A stretch of DNA of 64,000 bases. It comes from Cercis canadensis. Its lineage: Eukaryota > Streptophyta > Magnoliopsida > Fabales > Fabaceae. The notes below the pieces were generated by a model, which was not told the origin of the DNA, searched no databases, and was given only the letters and a program-made list of their open reading frames with translations. The translations under genes were made by a program, and so were the position numbers. Below are positions 26,861 through 40,500 of the stretch, piece by piece. Positions within the stretch are counted from its first letter, which is position 1. Every line of letters begins with the position of its first letter. The stretch is from contig QAOA01004423.1 of assembly GCA_003255065.1 (NCBI GenBank), positions 248,001 to 312,000 on the forward strand. Reading direction: 5' to 3'.

Positions 26861-29800
26861 CTATGCATCAGTCATGGAGACCCTCCCAGTTTCATATAGA
26901 TGATACATCCAAAGAGGTTCAAGCAATTCCTTTGCACTTTGTAATTTCTCCTGTTCATCTTCATGACTTTGTTCTTCAATTTCCCTCTCTATCTTAGGGT
27001 AGATTTCTTGCAAACAAGATAGCATCAGATCACCCCATTCCTTGTCATCATGTTTAAAGAAATTACAACATACAAAGTGCAAGAGTCCTAATGCCAGTCC
27101 AAATTCCTTTCTTTCCAGCTCAACCACTGAACAAATCAAGAAAATTACCCCAATAGCATCCTTTACTCGGGGATTCCCTTTCAATAATATAATAAGCATT
27201 GACAGAAGTCTATTAAATGCGGAAAATTTCTTAAGTTGAGAAAATTTGTCATCCTCTTCAGCTCTGACTTCATTTACTCCAGAGAGCTCGGCCTTGGCTA
27301 GTATCAAGGGCCATTTCGGAAATCGGAACTTAATTTGGTCAGATAATTTTGAATGTCCATCACCCTCGGGATGTTGTAGTAAGCTTTCAGATCCTAATGC
27401 CAGAGCTAAATCAGGCAGCCAAGGTTTTGCCGCTGCAACAAGACGTGATGCATCTCCAGAGCCCAAGTACGATTCAATTGAGATGATTAAATCAAACAAG
27501 TCACTAGCAAGATCAAAAGCTTTTGGTCGAGTTGTAGAAGAAGATTCTCCAGAATTTCTGAGTACCAGATTGATTAACTTCGCTGCATAGGTGAATGAGC
27601 TCTTCAGACAGAAGACTGTATCCTTTATATCAACATCCTTAAACTGAATTTGGTTATTATAGAGCTGGTCAAATAAATGTATGATGTACTCTATACATCT
27701 TGATGCGTAGTTCAATAATAATCCATGGTTGTGAGTAGCAAAAGAAATTGCAGTAGCATCAACCATGAACTTGAGGACAGCAGTAAGCATCTTCACCTTA
27801 GATGATACACTTTGTAGTTCATTGTGCATAGATCCTATGCGAATGTCACAAGATTGTTATTCATGAGAAATTAGAAGACAACCAGCATACATGGATCAAA
27901 TGCAATCAGTTCAAATCTAATCAGTTAGGAATCAAAAGTAACCAGACATCATTAGACCACTACAAAACACGTGGCCTCAACAAAGAGACTTTTTCCATCC
28001 ACTCTGCAGAACAATAAAGCTGATTCCTAGCTGAGCAAATGATAAAATATTTAATAGCATGATCATAAAATATCCTACAAATCTCTCGACCAAGTCTTTT
28101 ACCACACTAGAAGCAACATTCCCCTTACCTGACTGACTCATATATCATAATCTGTACTTCCCATTGAGTCTCTACAAATTTATGAAACTTGTACTTAGGC
28201 AGATACAAGGGTGATGTTTTAATTCTTATCATCCAGAATAATTAATTAGCATATCAGTCATTCAGCAGAATAACATTAAATCTCTAGATCTTCAGTGCTA
28301 CTAATAATGCTGGAGTTTGGGATACATATTCCTATAAAAAGACATAAGACCTAATAATGCACATGCAACAGAATGCCCCAAATCAATTTTACTAAAAGTT
28401 TAAATACTAAGTGCATTAGAAGACAATTGCGGCACTCATTTTGTGTTTGAGTTACTGTTTCACTTTTTTGGCCAGTGCACTTTAGTAACTTACACTTGGT
28501 CAAAGCAACCAAATAATTCTCACACATGACATGACAAACAGTATATAGAGCAAAAACTTGCTTGTGGATATGAATGTCTTATAATATGCCTTTATGCCCT
28601 CTAAATAATCACTCACCATCTTTAGTGGGGTTAGATGCACCAGTAGGGAATACTCTACACTTTTGCGTAGAAGTTTGAGCTCTCTTGTTGGTAGACTGCA
28701 AATTATCCGAATCCAATTTATTACTTTTTGTGGTGTCATCAGCTCCAAATAGTTTTTCTAAACAGTTGAGCATGTGATCTATTGTCAACTCCAAGACAGT
28801 CTGCTTAACAGAAATTTTTAGAGCAAAAAACAAAAACAAGTTAGGCAACCCATAACAACCCAAGAGCGAGATTCAAAGCATGAACTAAGAAATGGTCCCA
28901 ATAAAACAGCAACATTTTTTCTTTGTCACGTGACAGCACAGAAGATCAAACTCCTGAATTGCAAATTCAGATCAATACAAAGATATGGTGGACGGAGATC
29001 TCATACCTAAAAATGAATTACTGCACTAGATGTAATTATTATATCGGAATGGTGGAGCTGGATATCTGAAATAGGACAAATAAAACCCCCATCGTCCTGT
29101 GCTATTGAAATGCCATCTTGTAATATGGTACCATGATGAATAATAAGAACAATTTTTGGCAGATAATGATATTACGATAATCAACCAACCTATGTGGGCC
29201 AAAGAAGACGTAGATAACATAAAATTCTGAAGCAAATTGAAATTAATCACTTGGTCACTAGATTTTATATGGGGTTTACATCGAAAGAATACTTTGGTGC
29301 CTTCTTGTATCAATCATATATTCAACGTTCATTAATATGGATCTACTAGTTCAGACATAAAAAACTTTAAATAACCAAAGAGTACAAATTCACATATTGA
29401 AATAGCAAAGAATTTAAACGGCATCTGAGTACAAAGCAATAAAACATAATTGCATAAAATAATTTCAAACAATAAAAATAAGAAATTGACAATTGAGAAC
29501 ATTGGAGATGCAACAAAGTCAATTGTAGGTAAAACAAAACTATACGAAAAGCATTCAACTTGCCTCTGATAGTGATGTAGAGGAATCAATGTCGTTTCTC
29601 TTCTTCTTGGTCTCATTTTTCTGTATACTACTTGTGCAAACATTATGAAGAGTCATTTGTTGAGCAAGAGCCATATATGCCAAAACAGGAAAAGTGTCCA
29701 TATATTCGTAATGCCCACAATGCACAATGCTAACCTCCGAAATCACCTTGAGTGCAAAAAATGACGTTTCTAAGGTTGGAGATCTCAATAAAGCTTTCTG

Positions 29801-32798
29801 GGTATCCTCATGCAGAAGCAAGTCTCTAACTTGCCATGCAACCCCAACAGCCACTGAATAATCATCCTCAAAAGATTGCTTTCTGTTTATAATTTTAAAT
29901 TTGGCCAAAAATTTTCCGGAGGAGTTAGATTTCTTCCTTTTTGCAGAAGCAACACTCTGCTGTGGCATGTCTACACCAAATTTAATATGACAACGATAGG
30001 CAGTCTTTTGCAATAGAGTTGTTAAGACTTCAAACATATCATCAAAAGCACCTGATGAAAGCAACAACTTATGTGCAGACCTCATTGCAGCTTGGCGATC
30101 AGCATCTTCGGGTAAACCACTACAGTTTGTAACGATACCCATGCATTCTTCAAGAAGTACGGCAACATCATCTGGACAGATGGTGGAAACCATGTTGAAC
30201 AAAGAAGATTGAGCTTTCCCTGTTAATGCCACAGCAAGTAAGCATTTCACCTTCTCTCCAGCAATTAATTCTTTGAGGGCATTTCTATAACCTAGTTCAC
30301 TCACTAAGTTATCACATAGGTAGCCAGCAGCAACAAGAAAACCCTCAATCTGATGTGCATCCAGCTCATCAGGCAACATGAGCAGACTCATGAATATTTT
30401 CACCAGTTCCATAAGATGCTTTTTAGATGTTCCTTCTAAGAAGGCGAACTTACAAAATCTTGCACCAGCCATAGGAGACCTTCTTATAAGTGTAACACAG
30501 CGATTGCATGCCTCCTCAATGGAAACCTTTGAGGGAAAGTATGAAGGTAAAAGCACTTTTGTTATCTTCTGAGCTACAGGAGGTTGATCACTTGCAAGCA
30601 CAGACAATAATACATCTAGCTCCACCACCTACAGAAAATATAGAAGAGCAAACAACCAACCAACCAAAACTAATAATATTGACAAAGGCATCATATAAAT
30701 TCATTTCTAAGACAATTCTTAGTTTAAGAATACTACATACCTTGTTGAACTGAAAATTTCTGACGTCCTTCAGTTGAAGCAGGAGATCTGCTGCAGCAAC
30801 TCGGACTGTAAGGGCATTGTCCAGCATTAGATGTTGCAGTCTTGGCAAGAGCACCTTAAGGATTTCATGGGACTGGGGATTTCCAAGCAAATAAACAATG
30901 CCATTCAGCATACAAAGTCGAACCTCACTGCAGACATCATGAGACACTTCATCAAATATTTTTGTAATTACTTTTACTGTGGCTGGTGGAGGAATAATTT
31001 GCCAAAATAGACGAAGAATACGACATGAACCCTCCACTGCAACAGTTCTCACTTCTGGACTATCATCTGTAAGTAATCTTTCCAATAAAAGAAATTGGTT
31101 ATCAAGCAATGCATCTCTCTCCATTTTAGTGGCATCAGGATCCTCAAGGGGGAACATGTCCAAAAGTAGATGTAAAGCATTCTGACGAACATTTGAGTTT
31201 GCAACCTATTGAGGAAAAGAAAGGTAGAATACCAAAAAGTAAAATTCTGAACATATAGAGACAAATGACAAAATTAATGTAGATTATCATAGGTGTTAGA
31301 CCCTGATAAGCCAACAAAATGTTGACCTCTACGTGTAGAGGAAATCCTAAGTGCACACTTGGTACATGGAATGGTGATTCCGTTCCACGCTCTATTCCAC
31401 GGAATGAGCATTCCCACGTTTGGTAGCTAAAAAAGGCTTGGAATGGTGATTCCATTCCAAGCCTGATTCCAAAGAAGTAGGAATCAGCATGCCCACCTTG
31501 ATTCCATTCCTATTCCCATTCCGATTCCATGATTTTCATTCCGTGTAAAACCTATTCCCATTCTGCCAAGCAAACGAACCCTTATATGGATAGCTTGTCA
31601 AACAAACATTCAACATAGGAGCATATGTCTGCCATAAAATTTTCATTTATGAAAAGTATCAATGCTCAAAACCATGACTACGTCTAGATGCATGCATAAT
31701 TGCATTCTATACACGTACCTGCAGAGACCTAAATAACACGGGCTCAGCAAGTCGAAGAAGCATTTTCTCAACCCCATCGGTGGTCCTCTGATTGATAAAG
31801 CCTGCCAAAACCTTCCGAATGTACGAAGCCAAAGCTACAGAACTGGCATGCATCGCACCCTCAATTAAACCCTGCAAGAACACATTTTCAATGTAATCCC
31901 TGGACCCCCCTTCTGCGGCTTTCCAGGCACGAAACAGAATATCACTATAAGCCTCTAGCATGGACTTCCTTCCAAATGGTATCTGAGATCGAATCATTGC
32001 CAACAATTCCCTTATGAGATTATTATTTAACCCAAAAACAAATGACAGGAACCGCCTTCCATCTTCTGTTTTATAATACAAGGGTGATATTATACAACGA
32101 ATCAACAAGAACTTCAAATCCTCGATGCTCTCATCCTCAAAATCAAACATAGCAAACGCCTCCCGAAGCATACATACTCTATGCACGTCCACCTTCTTCT
32201 TCAGGGTCAGTGATCTTGAGAGTAGAAAAGGGAGAGACTGCGAAATCAACGATTCACGGCCTGGAAAATTCTCCTTCCACCATTGTTCGCACAAACACCC
32301 AATCGCGGACGATAAATCAGAATCTTCATCGAATTTAATTAAGTTACCATGCAGTACCTGAACACCTGGTAGCAAATCGGTCGGCGAGAACGCGTTTTGG
32401 GGATGCGAAACGCATAATAGCGCAATGTGAGCCAGAATTTCAAGTGTCTCGAGAACTTTTTGCTTCTGATCGTCGACATTAGAGCCATGGGTTTCTGGCT
32501 CGGCTTTGGCGGGGGTCTTCGAATGGCGCGAAGACCGTCGCACGCGCTTGGTGGGAGGGGACTTGGAGGGGCTAAGGTTTGTTGTGTCATTTCCTACAAG
32601 GTTGTGGAAGGATTGTACTGAATTTGAGATTGAAGCGCAAAGAGAGATAGGGAGAGAAGAAGATAGCTCTGACGAAGGCTTAATGCTATGGATTAGGGTT
32701 TTCAGAGATGGTTTTGAAGATTTCAGGTTTTGCTTTGTAGCCGAGGAAATAAATTCTTCAGCTGAGGACTGCAGAGATGAGCGAAGTCTCTTCTCCAT
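26861..32798 (-). CDS. CAPG2: Condensin II subunit G2 (CAP-G2 / HEB1-like)
   Basis: Non-SMC HEAT-repeat subunit of condensin II, which acts in chromosome organisation; the Arabidopsis relative is known as HEB1 from boron-sensitivity work. Five exons (32798-31719, 31205-30741, 30628-29564, 28800-28617, 27834-26861) join in frame to about 1255 residues. Exon 1 begins MEKRLRSSLQSSAEEF and includes the condensin-2 G2 region (YIENVFLQGLIEGAMHASS, SYIRKVLAGF). Exon 2 shows HEAT-type helices (ERLLTDDSPEVRTVAVEGSCR, LTVRVAAADLLLQL). Exon 3 is also helical, with a basic Ser-rich insert near KRKKSNSSGKF. Exon 5 is a helical C-terminus. Intron 3 must use a GC donor (GAG|GCAAGT) to stay in frame, since no GT donor fits. 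Start at ATG 32798; the GTG nine bases upstream is not used. I did not place it in the Arabidopsis blocks of its neighbours (At1g64960 from memory), so it may be an insertion or have been lost there. Confidence 0.85.
31351..31581. mobile_element. MITE-like GGAATG-rich element in CAP-G2 intron 1
   Basis: About 230 bp built from many GGAATGG and CATTCC blocks on both strands, including a short perfect hairpin around 31438-31465 (CTTGGAATGGTGATTCC against its reverse). The ends CTTGGTACATGGAATGG and, inverted, CTTGGCAGAATGGGAATAGG are similar. Fits a common class of non-autonomous plant DNA transposons; no ORF. Confidence 0.55.
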
Positions 32799-33599
32799 CG
32801 TCGTCACTTTCAGACTTCCTTTGTTTTACATTTCAATCTTCACTTGTTCACAGCTTCGCGGCTTAAAAGAGAGGGAAAGACTACGTTCGTTTTCATTTTC
32901 AAAATTCTCATTTCGGAGGGACCTCAAAATGGACAGCAAAAGTGTAAATCCATAAGCCCAAATCCAACCAGGCTAAGCCGAGTAACAGGGTCCTGCAGAG
33001 GAATTGGGCTGAGATTATAATAGTGCATTGTAAAAGTATAGTAAATTAAAATATCATTGCCACTTTCAAGATATTTTTTGAATTTCTTTATACAAGAGAG
33101 AAAAATATCTCACACTGTAAAAGCCTAAATTAATTGAATCTAGGTACAGAAGCACATATAATATAAAGGCTTTTAGGTTTAATTCTCATTCTTCCATATT
33201 CTTAACAACAACACAATTCAACTCAGTTTATCTAATGACCAAAAAAAAAATTGTATATATATAATTAAATAGAGTCATTAAATTGCTAACCAAAAAAAAG
33301 AAATAGAGCCATAAAATAGGAGAGATGGATACTATTAAAGGAGTAATTCATGTTGAAGGACTAAAATATAACTTAAACACACAAGTTTTAAGTTCAAAAT
33401 CCCATTTTATAATATCTTTAGCTAGAATATTTAATTTAGTCTGTCTAAAAAGAAAAAATAGAATACGTCTTTTTTTTGTAATAAATATAATAATAAAGAT
33501 AAGTTACTTAAAGACTATCAGGCAGGACGCTAGTGACATACTTAAGATTCCATGAGGAGCAAACAAAAGCCTATTAAGAGGATTACCTCTAAGACACTT
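32799..33599. other. CAP-G2 upstream region
   Basis: AT-rich sequence upstream of the CAP-G2 start on the minus strand. No coding region recognised. The first 150 bp are moderately GC-rich and probably contain the 5' leader. Confidence 0.4.
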
Positions 33600-33765
33600 T
33601 TTTTGGCCCATAAAAAATACTATTCAACTAACTCTTGTGTCTTAGGAGATCTCTTTGTTGCCCACCAAGCAGGATTTTTTATGGGGGGGGCTTGAACTCG
33701 GCACTTAAAAGGTAATCCTTAAGCCAAATCTTTTTGACTAACTGAACCAAGCTGCATTAGCTAAA
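33600..33765 (-). mobile_element. tRNA-derived SINE-like element
   Basis: On the minus strand an A-box-like TGGTTCAGTTAGT (33737-33749) is followed, with about 37 nt between, by a B-box-like GAGTTCAAGCCCC (33687-33699). This is the spacing of an internal polymerase III promoter and of tRNA-derived plant SINE heads. The body continues to about 33600. The sequence does not fold as an intact tRNA by eye, so a SINE remnant is preferred to a tRNA gene. Confidence 0.5.
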
Positions 33766-35853
33766 CAAATAAAAGACTTTTGCGGCATATGAAAAACCAA
33801 AATTAAAAAATAGAAAGACCGTTTGCAATGCTTCTCCTTCAATTTATTTTCCCTTATGTTATACAAGTCACTTCTGTTATACAGATATGATAGTCGCCAC
33901 CACATAAGTAGGGAATTGAAACTCAAACTTGCATTTGGTACCTCCCCATGCTCTCCAGGCAACTTGTCCATAAGTCATTTATCGCTCAAACGAGAGGGAA
34001 CAATTTTTGTCCAATCAAAATTAGAAAGACAGAAGAAGACAAGAACGTGTTACATATGACATGTACATAAGATCAAAACTTCTTTACCCGTATGATGCAA
34101 AATGTTTAGTGGTCCAACAGACATCTCTGCAACCCACTGCGTGACAGTTATTTAAATGGAAGCATAATTTGAACTTGTATGAAAGCAAACAACATCTAGT
34201 GTCATATTGAAATTCTCTGTGATTAAAATTACAAATTATGCACCCATCATTGACCATGTGATTTCTGTTTCCTGAAAATCTTCGTAATGTGTCGGTCTAG
34301 GTCAATCCGACCATATCTGAAATATTAACAGCAAAATTTTACCCAACGCGTTTGCAGGCTAAAAGAATCTCCTTCACTGGTTCAATCTGCATGTGAACTC
34401 GGCAACAATAAGGTACTCACGGTAATTTGTTTACTGCAAAATACAAGGTTAATGCCAGACTGGATACCTAAGCAACACACAAAGGCATGTGGAGGGGGTG
34501 GAGACTCTGACACCAATTTCATATGAATCTCATCCTCCATATCTTCCTCTCCCCTCCAAACCCAACATTAACCAAGGATCTCTAATTTCATCAAGATAGA
34601 ATGGGTCCTACTACGATGGATGGAGCAAGTGTTTAGCAATCTCAGCAAAAAAAAAAGTGTCCTCACACAGCTAGAAGGATATCTCTTATTTATATTTTCT
34701 TTCAAACTTAGATAGTTTGATTAGTATACTTCAACTTAATAATTGATCCGTTTGTGTTGCTTGTTTTTGCTCATCACTCGAGTTCCGTGAAGCTAATCTT
34801 TTGAACCCTAATACACAAACTAGAAAATGAAAGATTTACTAGGCTTATTCCAACAGAGCATGGTTTTTTTCAGATGCCAACCTTATTTAAAATGATATAA
34901 TAGGTTTCGATCATAAGAAATGGGTGGCAACTGGTAGCCAAAGCTTGTGCAACGCACCCTCTGTCAGATGATCTGCTTTAACTGTTTGATTTGTCAAACC
35001 ATTCATCAAGTATTTAATTATTATTAGTATTATAATTATAACAGGATTGCCACTGCACTGCACTAACTAGTAATGCCATGCCATATATAGGCAAGGGCTC
35101 CAATATCGATCTCTAACCACGGTACAACTAACAATAAAAGGAAAGCTCCCCAGTCCCCTTCAAAAGGACTCTCTCACGTCCCAAGTAAACATAATAACAT
35201 TCAACTTTACAAGCTTTTGCAATGGCCCAAACCAAATGCAGCATAGATACATCAAATCAAATCAAACAAAACCAATTTCTCATTCTTTATGGCTTTAAGC
35301 CTTTTGGAAGACATAGGAAGCATCCCAAGCTCCCCAGTGAAGGCTAGGGATTCCTACTTGGCTAGTGTAGTGTACATACATAAAAATACACTTCTTGTCA
35401 CAGCAGAAAAGGGAAAGAAGGAAATGCAGTTTAAAAAAGTAGCAATGTAATAGTAGAGCAGGTCAAGAAAAGTAAACACTACCCAAAATCACTATGGACA
35501 AAAAGTCTTTAATATTGGCCTTCTGGCACCTTTCATCTTTCACTCCCTCAAATAGCTTGTGGACATTCTGTCAGCTTCATACTTGTTACCGTAGGCTAAA
35601 GCTATGCACTTTTTATTTATTTACTTTCCCTTTTCTTTATCTTGTTGGTTGCCACTCGCTGAAACCTTTGTTGGGTATTGGAAAATATAAAACCCCAATC
35701 ATCAATACCAAATCATTCCACAAAATGGTGGATGAGACTCATTAGACCTATAAACTACCATAAATAAGTATTCAGTGGGGAAAAAAAAAGACCCTATAAT
35801 CCAATCAGTAAACACCAATCAATCCCTCCTATAGATCAAACTCAGCAAACTAA
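33766..35853. other. Intergenic, no supported gene
   Basis: About 2.1 kb downstream of the D-type cyclin gene. A few short open frames exist, but none resembles a known protein. I see no RNA gene or well-formed repeat. Confidence 0.45.
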
Positions 35854-37238
35854 TTAAGACCTATGTACTTTTTGTACGGGAAAATCTTCACCATCCTTAA
35901 AATCAAGTTTTCTCTTAGCTCTAGGAGCAGAAGTGAGAGTGGAATTCTCAGGAACAGCTAGTTGATCAAAATTGGTTGACAATAAATCAGAGGCAGGAGT
36001 GTTCTTAATTTTTCTTCTCGCTATTTCCTGCATTAGATTATAACAGGAAAAAACATGTTCCTGTTGCATAAAATAAGAATATATCATCAGACTGTGCGTT
36101 GTGTCCTTTAATTCTTTTTAAACTGCTGTTGCATAAAATAAGAAATATTTCATGAATGAATGAATTGGTAGATGAACTCACACTTTCTAGAGATCCCCAC
36201 GGTGAGATTACACTTATCCGATGATTCATGGTCTGTCTTGTTAATGTACCATCAAAGGCTGCCAATATAGCAGCAGAGGCAATAATAGATGGTCGATGAT
36301 CCATCAAATTAACGTCTGCACAGAAGAATTCACCTTCAGATATGAAGATAATTCATGCTAATGTTCATTATACGGTACCAAAGATCACCTTTTGCGATGG
36401 CCAGAACATGTTCCACGGCTCTACAGACTATTACTTCTGGTCTTGATTGGCCGCAGAACTTCTTGAAGAAGTAATGCAGATAAGCAAAAGGAGTTACTGA
36501 TCCCATTTTCCATTTCAAGCAACTCAAAATCAGTAGCTCCATATCCTGAATCGTTCTGCTCTCGAAGCTATAATCTGCCACTGGATAATCGCATAGAGAC
36601 GGCACCTTCTGCTCTTCCATCTTTGCTGCCAAAGATAAACATCCCAACGATAATAATTGAACACTCCAAGGTTGAGCTTCCTACATTAACCAAGAAAGTA
36701 AAGAACAAGGAAAGGGAAAATCAGAATCGACTTCAAGAATTTGACAAAATGGGAAACCATCATTAAGCTTAATTAATTAAGAAAGTTGCTTTTACTTACA
36801 TTAATGGATCGCTGGGAAAAGAACCGATCAAAGTATGTCACTGATAAATAAGCTGTGTGAACTTGGAACCCAAGTATTTCCTGTGTCTGAATTACAATAA
36901 AAGACACAACTTTCAAGAACTGATCAAAAAACAAAAGCAAGAACTAGAGCAAACACAATAACGAGAATGATGAAAGTTGTGAAACTAACATTGAAAATCC
37001 ACTCAACGGATTTTAGACGGATACTCATTTCATCAGAGGACAATGGAAGACTTTGGGAGACAAATCCCAATTCCTTTTGAAACAAAATCTCAATATATAG
37101 GTCGTCATTGTCCAAATCGAAACCTGGGTTCATTGGGTGAATAGCAGTGTCTTCATCATCGTCCTCTTGCAACAAGCTATCATCGCCTTCGTGACACAAA
37201 AGGCTAGATGAAGAGAGCGGAGAGCCAGAGCTCGCCAT
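35854..37238 (-). CDS. CYCD5: D-type cyclin, CYCD5 subgroup
   Basis: Regulatory partner of CDKA that helps inactivate retinoblastoma-related protein at G1/S. Five exons (37238-36990, 36886-36800, 36680-36389, 36315-36182, 36060-35854) give 322 residues, matching the short D5 subgroup. The Rb-binding LxCxE motif is present as LLCHE at residues 13-17. The cyclin box begins near VEWIFN|TQEILGFQVHTAYLSVTYFDRFFS and continues with LSLGCLSLAAKMEE and WKMGSVTPFAYLHYF. The C-terminal cyclin fold includes LMDHRPSIIASAAILAAFD. For exon 5 I chose the acceptor giving EHVFSCYNLMQEIARRK rather than the later one at ATGCAG, because the extra residues fit the D-cyclin helix. The tail is short and basic (AKRKLDFKDGED). 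It neighbours the Ca2+-ATPase and BT genes as recalled for At4g37630. Confidence 0.92.
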
Positions 37239-37448
37239 TATTAGTTCTTGGCCCTGTTCTTGAATCTATTTGCACATGAATGTAATGGACAAAATCTATG
37301 GGAGCAAGAAGTGGTTATAGTAGAATCTAATAAACCGCTTAATTAATACACGACACTGGGAAAGAGTGAATCTAGGGAGAGATATTTGGGAGGGTGGAGT
37401 GGAATGGGGGAAGAGTGAGACTGAGAGAGGGAAGTAGCGGTTTTGGTG

Positions 37449-37456
37449 CCGCCAAA
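37449..37456 (-). promoter_or_regulatory. E2F-like site upstream of the D-type cyclin
   Basis: The minus strand reads TTTGGCGG, matching the loose E2F consensus WTTSSCSS, 211 bp upstream of the cyclin ATG. A single short match is only suggestive. Confidence 0.35.
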
Positions 37457-37556
37457 ATAAGCGGATGAGATATAGAGGAGACGTTAATTAGCGGTTACAG
37501 GGTTTAGCGCTGTACGGGTATACAAGAGAGTATGGTACGGTACCTCTCTCTTTTTT

Positions 37557-40500
37557 TTATTTGTTTTTGTTTTTTTGTTCATTGGTAACTATCTCATATA
37601 GATATTCTCTCCAAATACCAAATGTTGGGAGACTCCAGTATTACTACTGGTAGTACTGGGTGGGTACTGCTAAGGTACGTGCTATTCCACTTTCGGTTTC
37701 CCCTACAGTTAAGGACAGCTGTAAGATGGTAAGTTTTGTCCCATGGATTGAAAGGCTTTCATTTTGGTCACAGTGTTCATCATCGTCTACAATCTTCTTG
37801 CCCCCTTTTCTGCTTTTTATGTCTTTTTTTTTTTTTCCCCTTCTCTTGGCCCCCAAAAAAATTTGTCAAAATGGTTATTAAAACAGAAAGATATGAAATG
37901 ATGGTTCTAAAATATGTTTTGTTTATAAATTTAATATGCTCGTACATTAACTTTTTCCACTAAACATGTATCATATGGTTAGAAAGTAAAGAACTATACA
38001 TTCTGATTGTCTCATTTGGTTTCAATTAAAAAAAGCCTCTATAGCCCAAGTGGAATTCGATACAAGCAAACATAAGCCGAAAAAGGGGAAAAAAAAAATC
38101 ATGAACTCCATTACTTTTAGCTGTTGCCAATGATCCATCCATGCATTATTATCAATGCCATGACTTGCTGGCTTTTTTTAAGGAAAAAATAGACCCCTTT
38201 GAGCTTTCATACATCCTTATGTGCTAATAGTTTAGCCCCAGCATGCACATTTAAGCATCATAAGCCATTTGAATTCCTATCTCCTTTTCTTTTTTCTCAA
38301 GACTATGTACAACTATTTTCTGGTTCTCTCACATAAGTAACATAGCAACTAGGAACTATAATTTAACAAAATATATCTTCTCATCCCAAAAAAAAAAAAA
38401 AAGGTCTTTATCAAAAATACCGTTGGTTGCTAACTCGCTATTTCCTAATTTTTCCTTGTGATATTAAATCGTCCACTGGTGGGTTTACATTAAGTTTTGG
38501 ACCATAGTTAATATTATCTCGATAATCAATATGAAATTACACACCATGTGTGTTAGCATTTACGCGTGCGTGCTATTTTTGGCAAGAAGATTATTGATGT
38601 TATGTTCATGACTTTTTTCCCCTCCATCTAACTTGTTGTCCTTTACTATCAAGGGACTTTGGATCACTCTGTAAGCACAGTGTGCTCTCTGTATCCCTCC
38701 AATTTTTTTTTAAAGAAAAGAAAAAAAAATTGAATAAGATAACCTGCGTCAACTTGACTTGCCATGAAGTCTCGACGACGGTTGAACTGTTGATAAGCCA
38801 ATTTCTTAATTAGATAAGCAGAAAAACCCTGTTCTTCTGATAATTTATTAAGTGCCAATAAGGATGAACAGAAAAAAGCGTTGTGAATCTTTTTAATAAG
38901 ACCCGGGAAAGAGGGTTATGGCCCTTGTATATTTCTTAATAGACAAAGCAGGATAAACAAATAGGTTATAAATATTAAAATTAAATTAGAGATGGACACA
39001 GGATCCAAAATCTGGGCTCCCATTATAATTGGTGCATCGCCATCTTTAAAGTCAGATAAGAATATTACTGATCTCGCATTTTGTTTAACTTATACTGCAG
39101 ACACATTGAAACAATTTAATCCAATTATTAGTTAACAAATGATGGGTTTATTTATTAACCATGTCTCTCTTTTGTATAATTAAAAGGAGTTATTTTCCTT
39201 AAACAAAGGAAAGAAAGAAAAAAAAAGGTGATTCCATTAGAATTTTGCAGCAATCGGAATGAACTAGTTGTAGTTGGTGACATAAAAAGTAGTAGTCTGA
39301 CTGATGAAATTTATATAAGCCTATGAATCTTAAGGCAAATGGCTTTGGGCCTAAAAGATTTAATGAACTGTGTATAAGAGTGCAAAGAGAATTTGGAGGG
39401 AAAAGAATGAGGGGCCACGATTAGAAGCTGAGAAAAGAATTGATGAAAGTATGATAGCGCACGTGAATATAATAGCAGAGGAGGAGCGTCTTCACGTGTG
39501 AAAGGCTGGACCACTTCCAGTCTGTTGTAGCATCAAAGATTTATAAAAAATAAAGGAACGAGAGGGAAGAAGAAGAAGACGCTCCTGGTTTATCCAAAGT
39601 TGCCACCCACTCATAATAGAATATATCAGTATTAGATGTAGCGTATGTACGTGGCATATGATATTATTAATCACACAAATATAGTATACTTTATTTATCC
39701 AAAAAAATTAAAAAATATAATAACGCAATTATTTAATTTTCTGGCTTGGTGGTGTGTTGAGCTTAGGTAATAGTGACGGGTAGACTAGCTAGGTAGAACC
39801 TTTGACCCTGAAATATCAGCAAGCCCAAGATGGTCAACAAGTTTGACCGTTTTATGATGTGTTCTCTTGCTTGCTTACAGATGCAGAATGGGGGGTGGGG
39901 AAAATCATGCTTCCAAGACCACTGCTTTTATTCAATCACAATGTGAGTCACTGGATGGCCTGGCCTGGCCTGCACTGCACACACTCACACAATAGAATAA
40001 GGACAGGCTTCAAAATTGGATCATATTCTGTGAGGGAGGTTAGGGACATGTACTGTGCATGAATGAGAGTTTATATTGAAATGGGATGGAAGTTAAGCAT
40101 TACTGGGTGTGTGATATATGTGGCCACGAAATTGAATTAATGTTGCTTGCCCAACATTCATCATTCCCTTTTGTGCAAGCTATTCAGTGTTGGTTTTAAT
40201 CATTTCACAACAACCACCATTATTCGTTTTCCATTTTTATTGCTACTGTTGCATTATCAAACTGTATGACGATGGATGGTTACTATTATTGTGACCTCAT
40301 TAATTTGCGAAAACATCATAGTCATAGTGCATAGAAACACCAAAAAAGGAATTTTTGTAAAGTTTATTTTGTTCTTCTTAAATAATTTGTAAGATTTGTA
40401 TATTTTCACATGAAATCGTCAAACTTAAAACTTTTAATGTGGTGACAAGTCAATGAAAATTAATTCAACTGAAAAAGATCGAATTATTTCGTTTGTAAAG

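Noticed and set aside
37644-37963. Overlapping Lys-rich and Phe-rich frames upstream of the cyclin
   Set aside because: They read through a T-rich homopolymer on both strands; low complexity and no homologue recognised.
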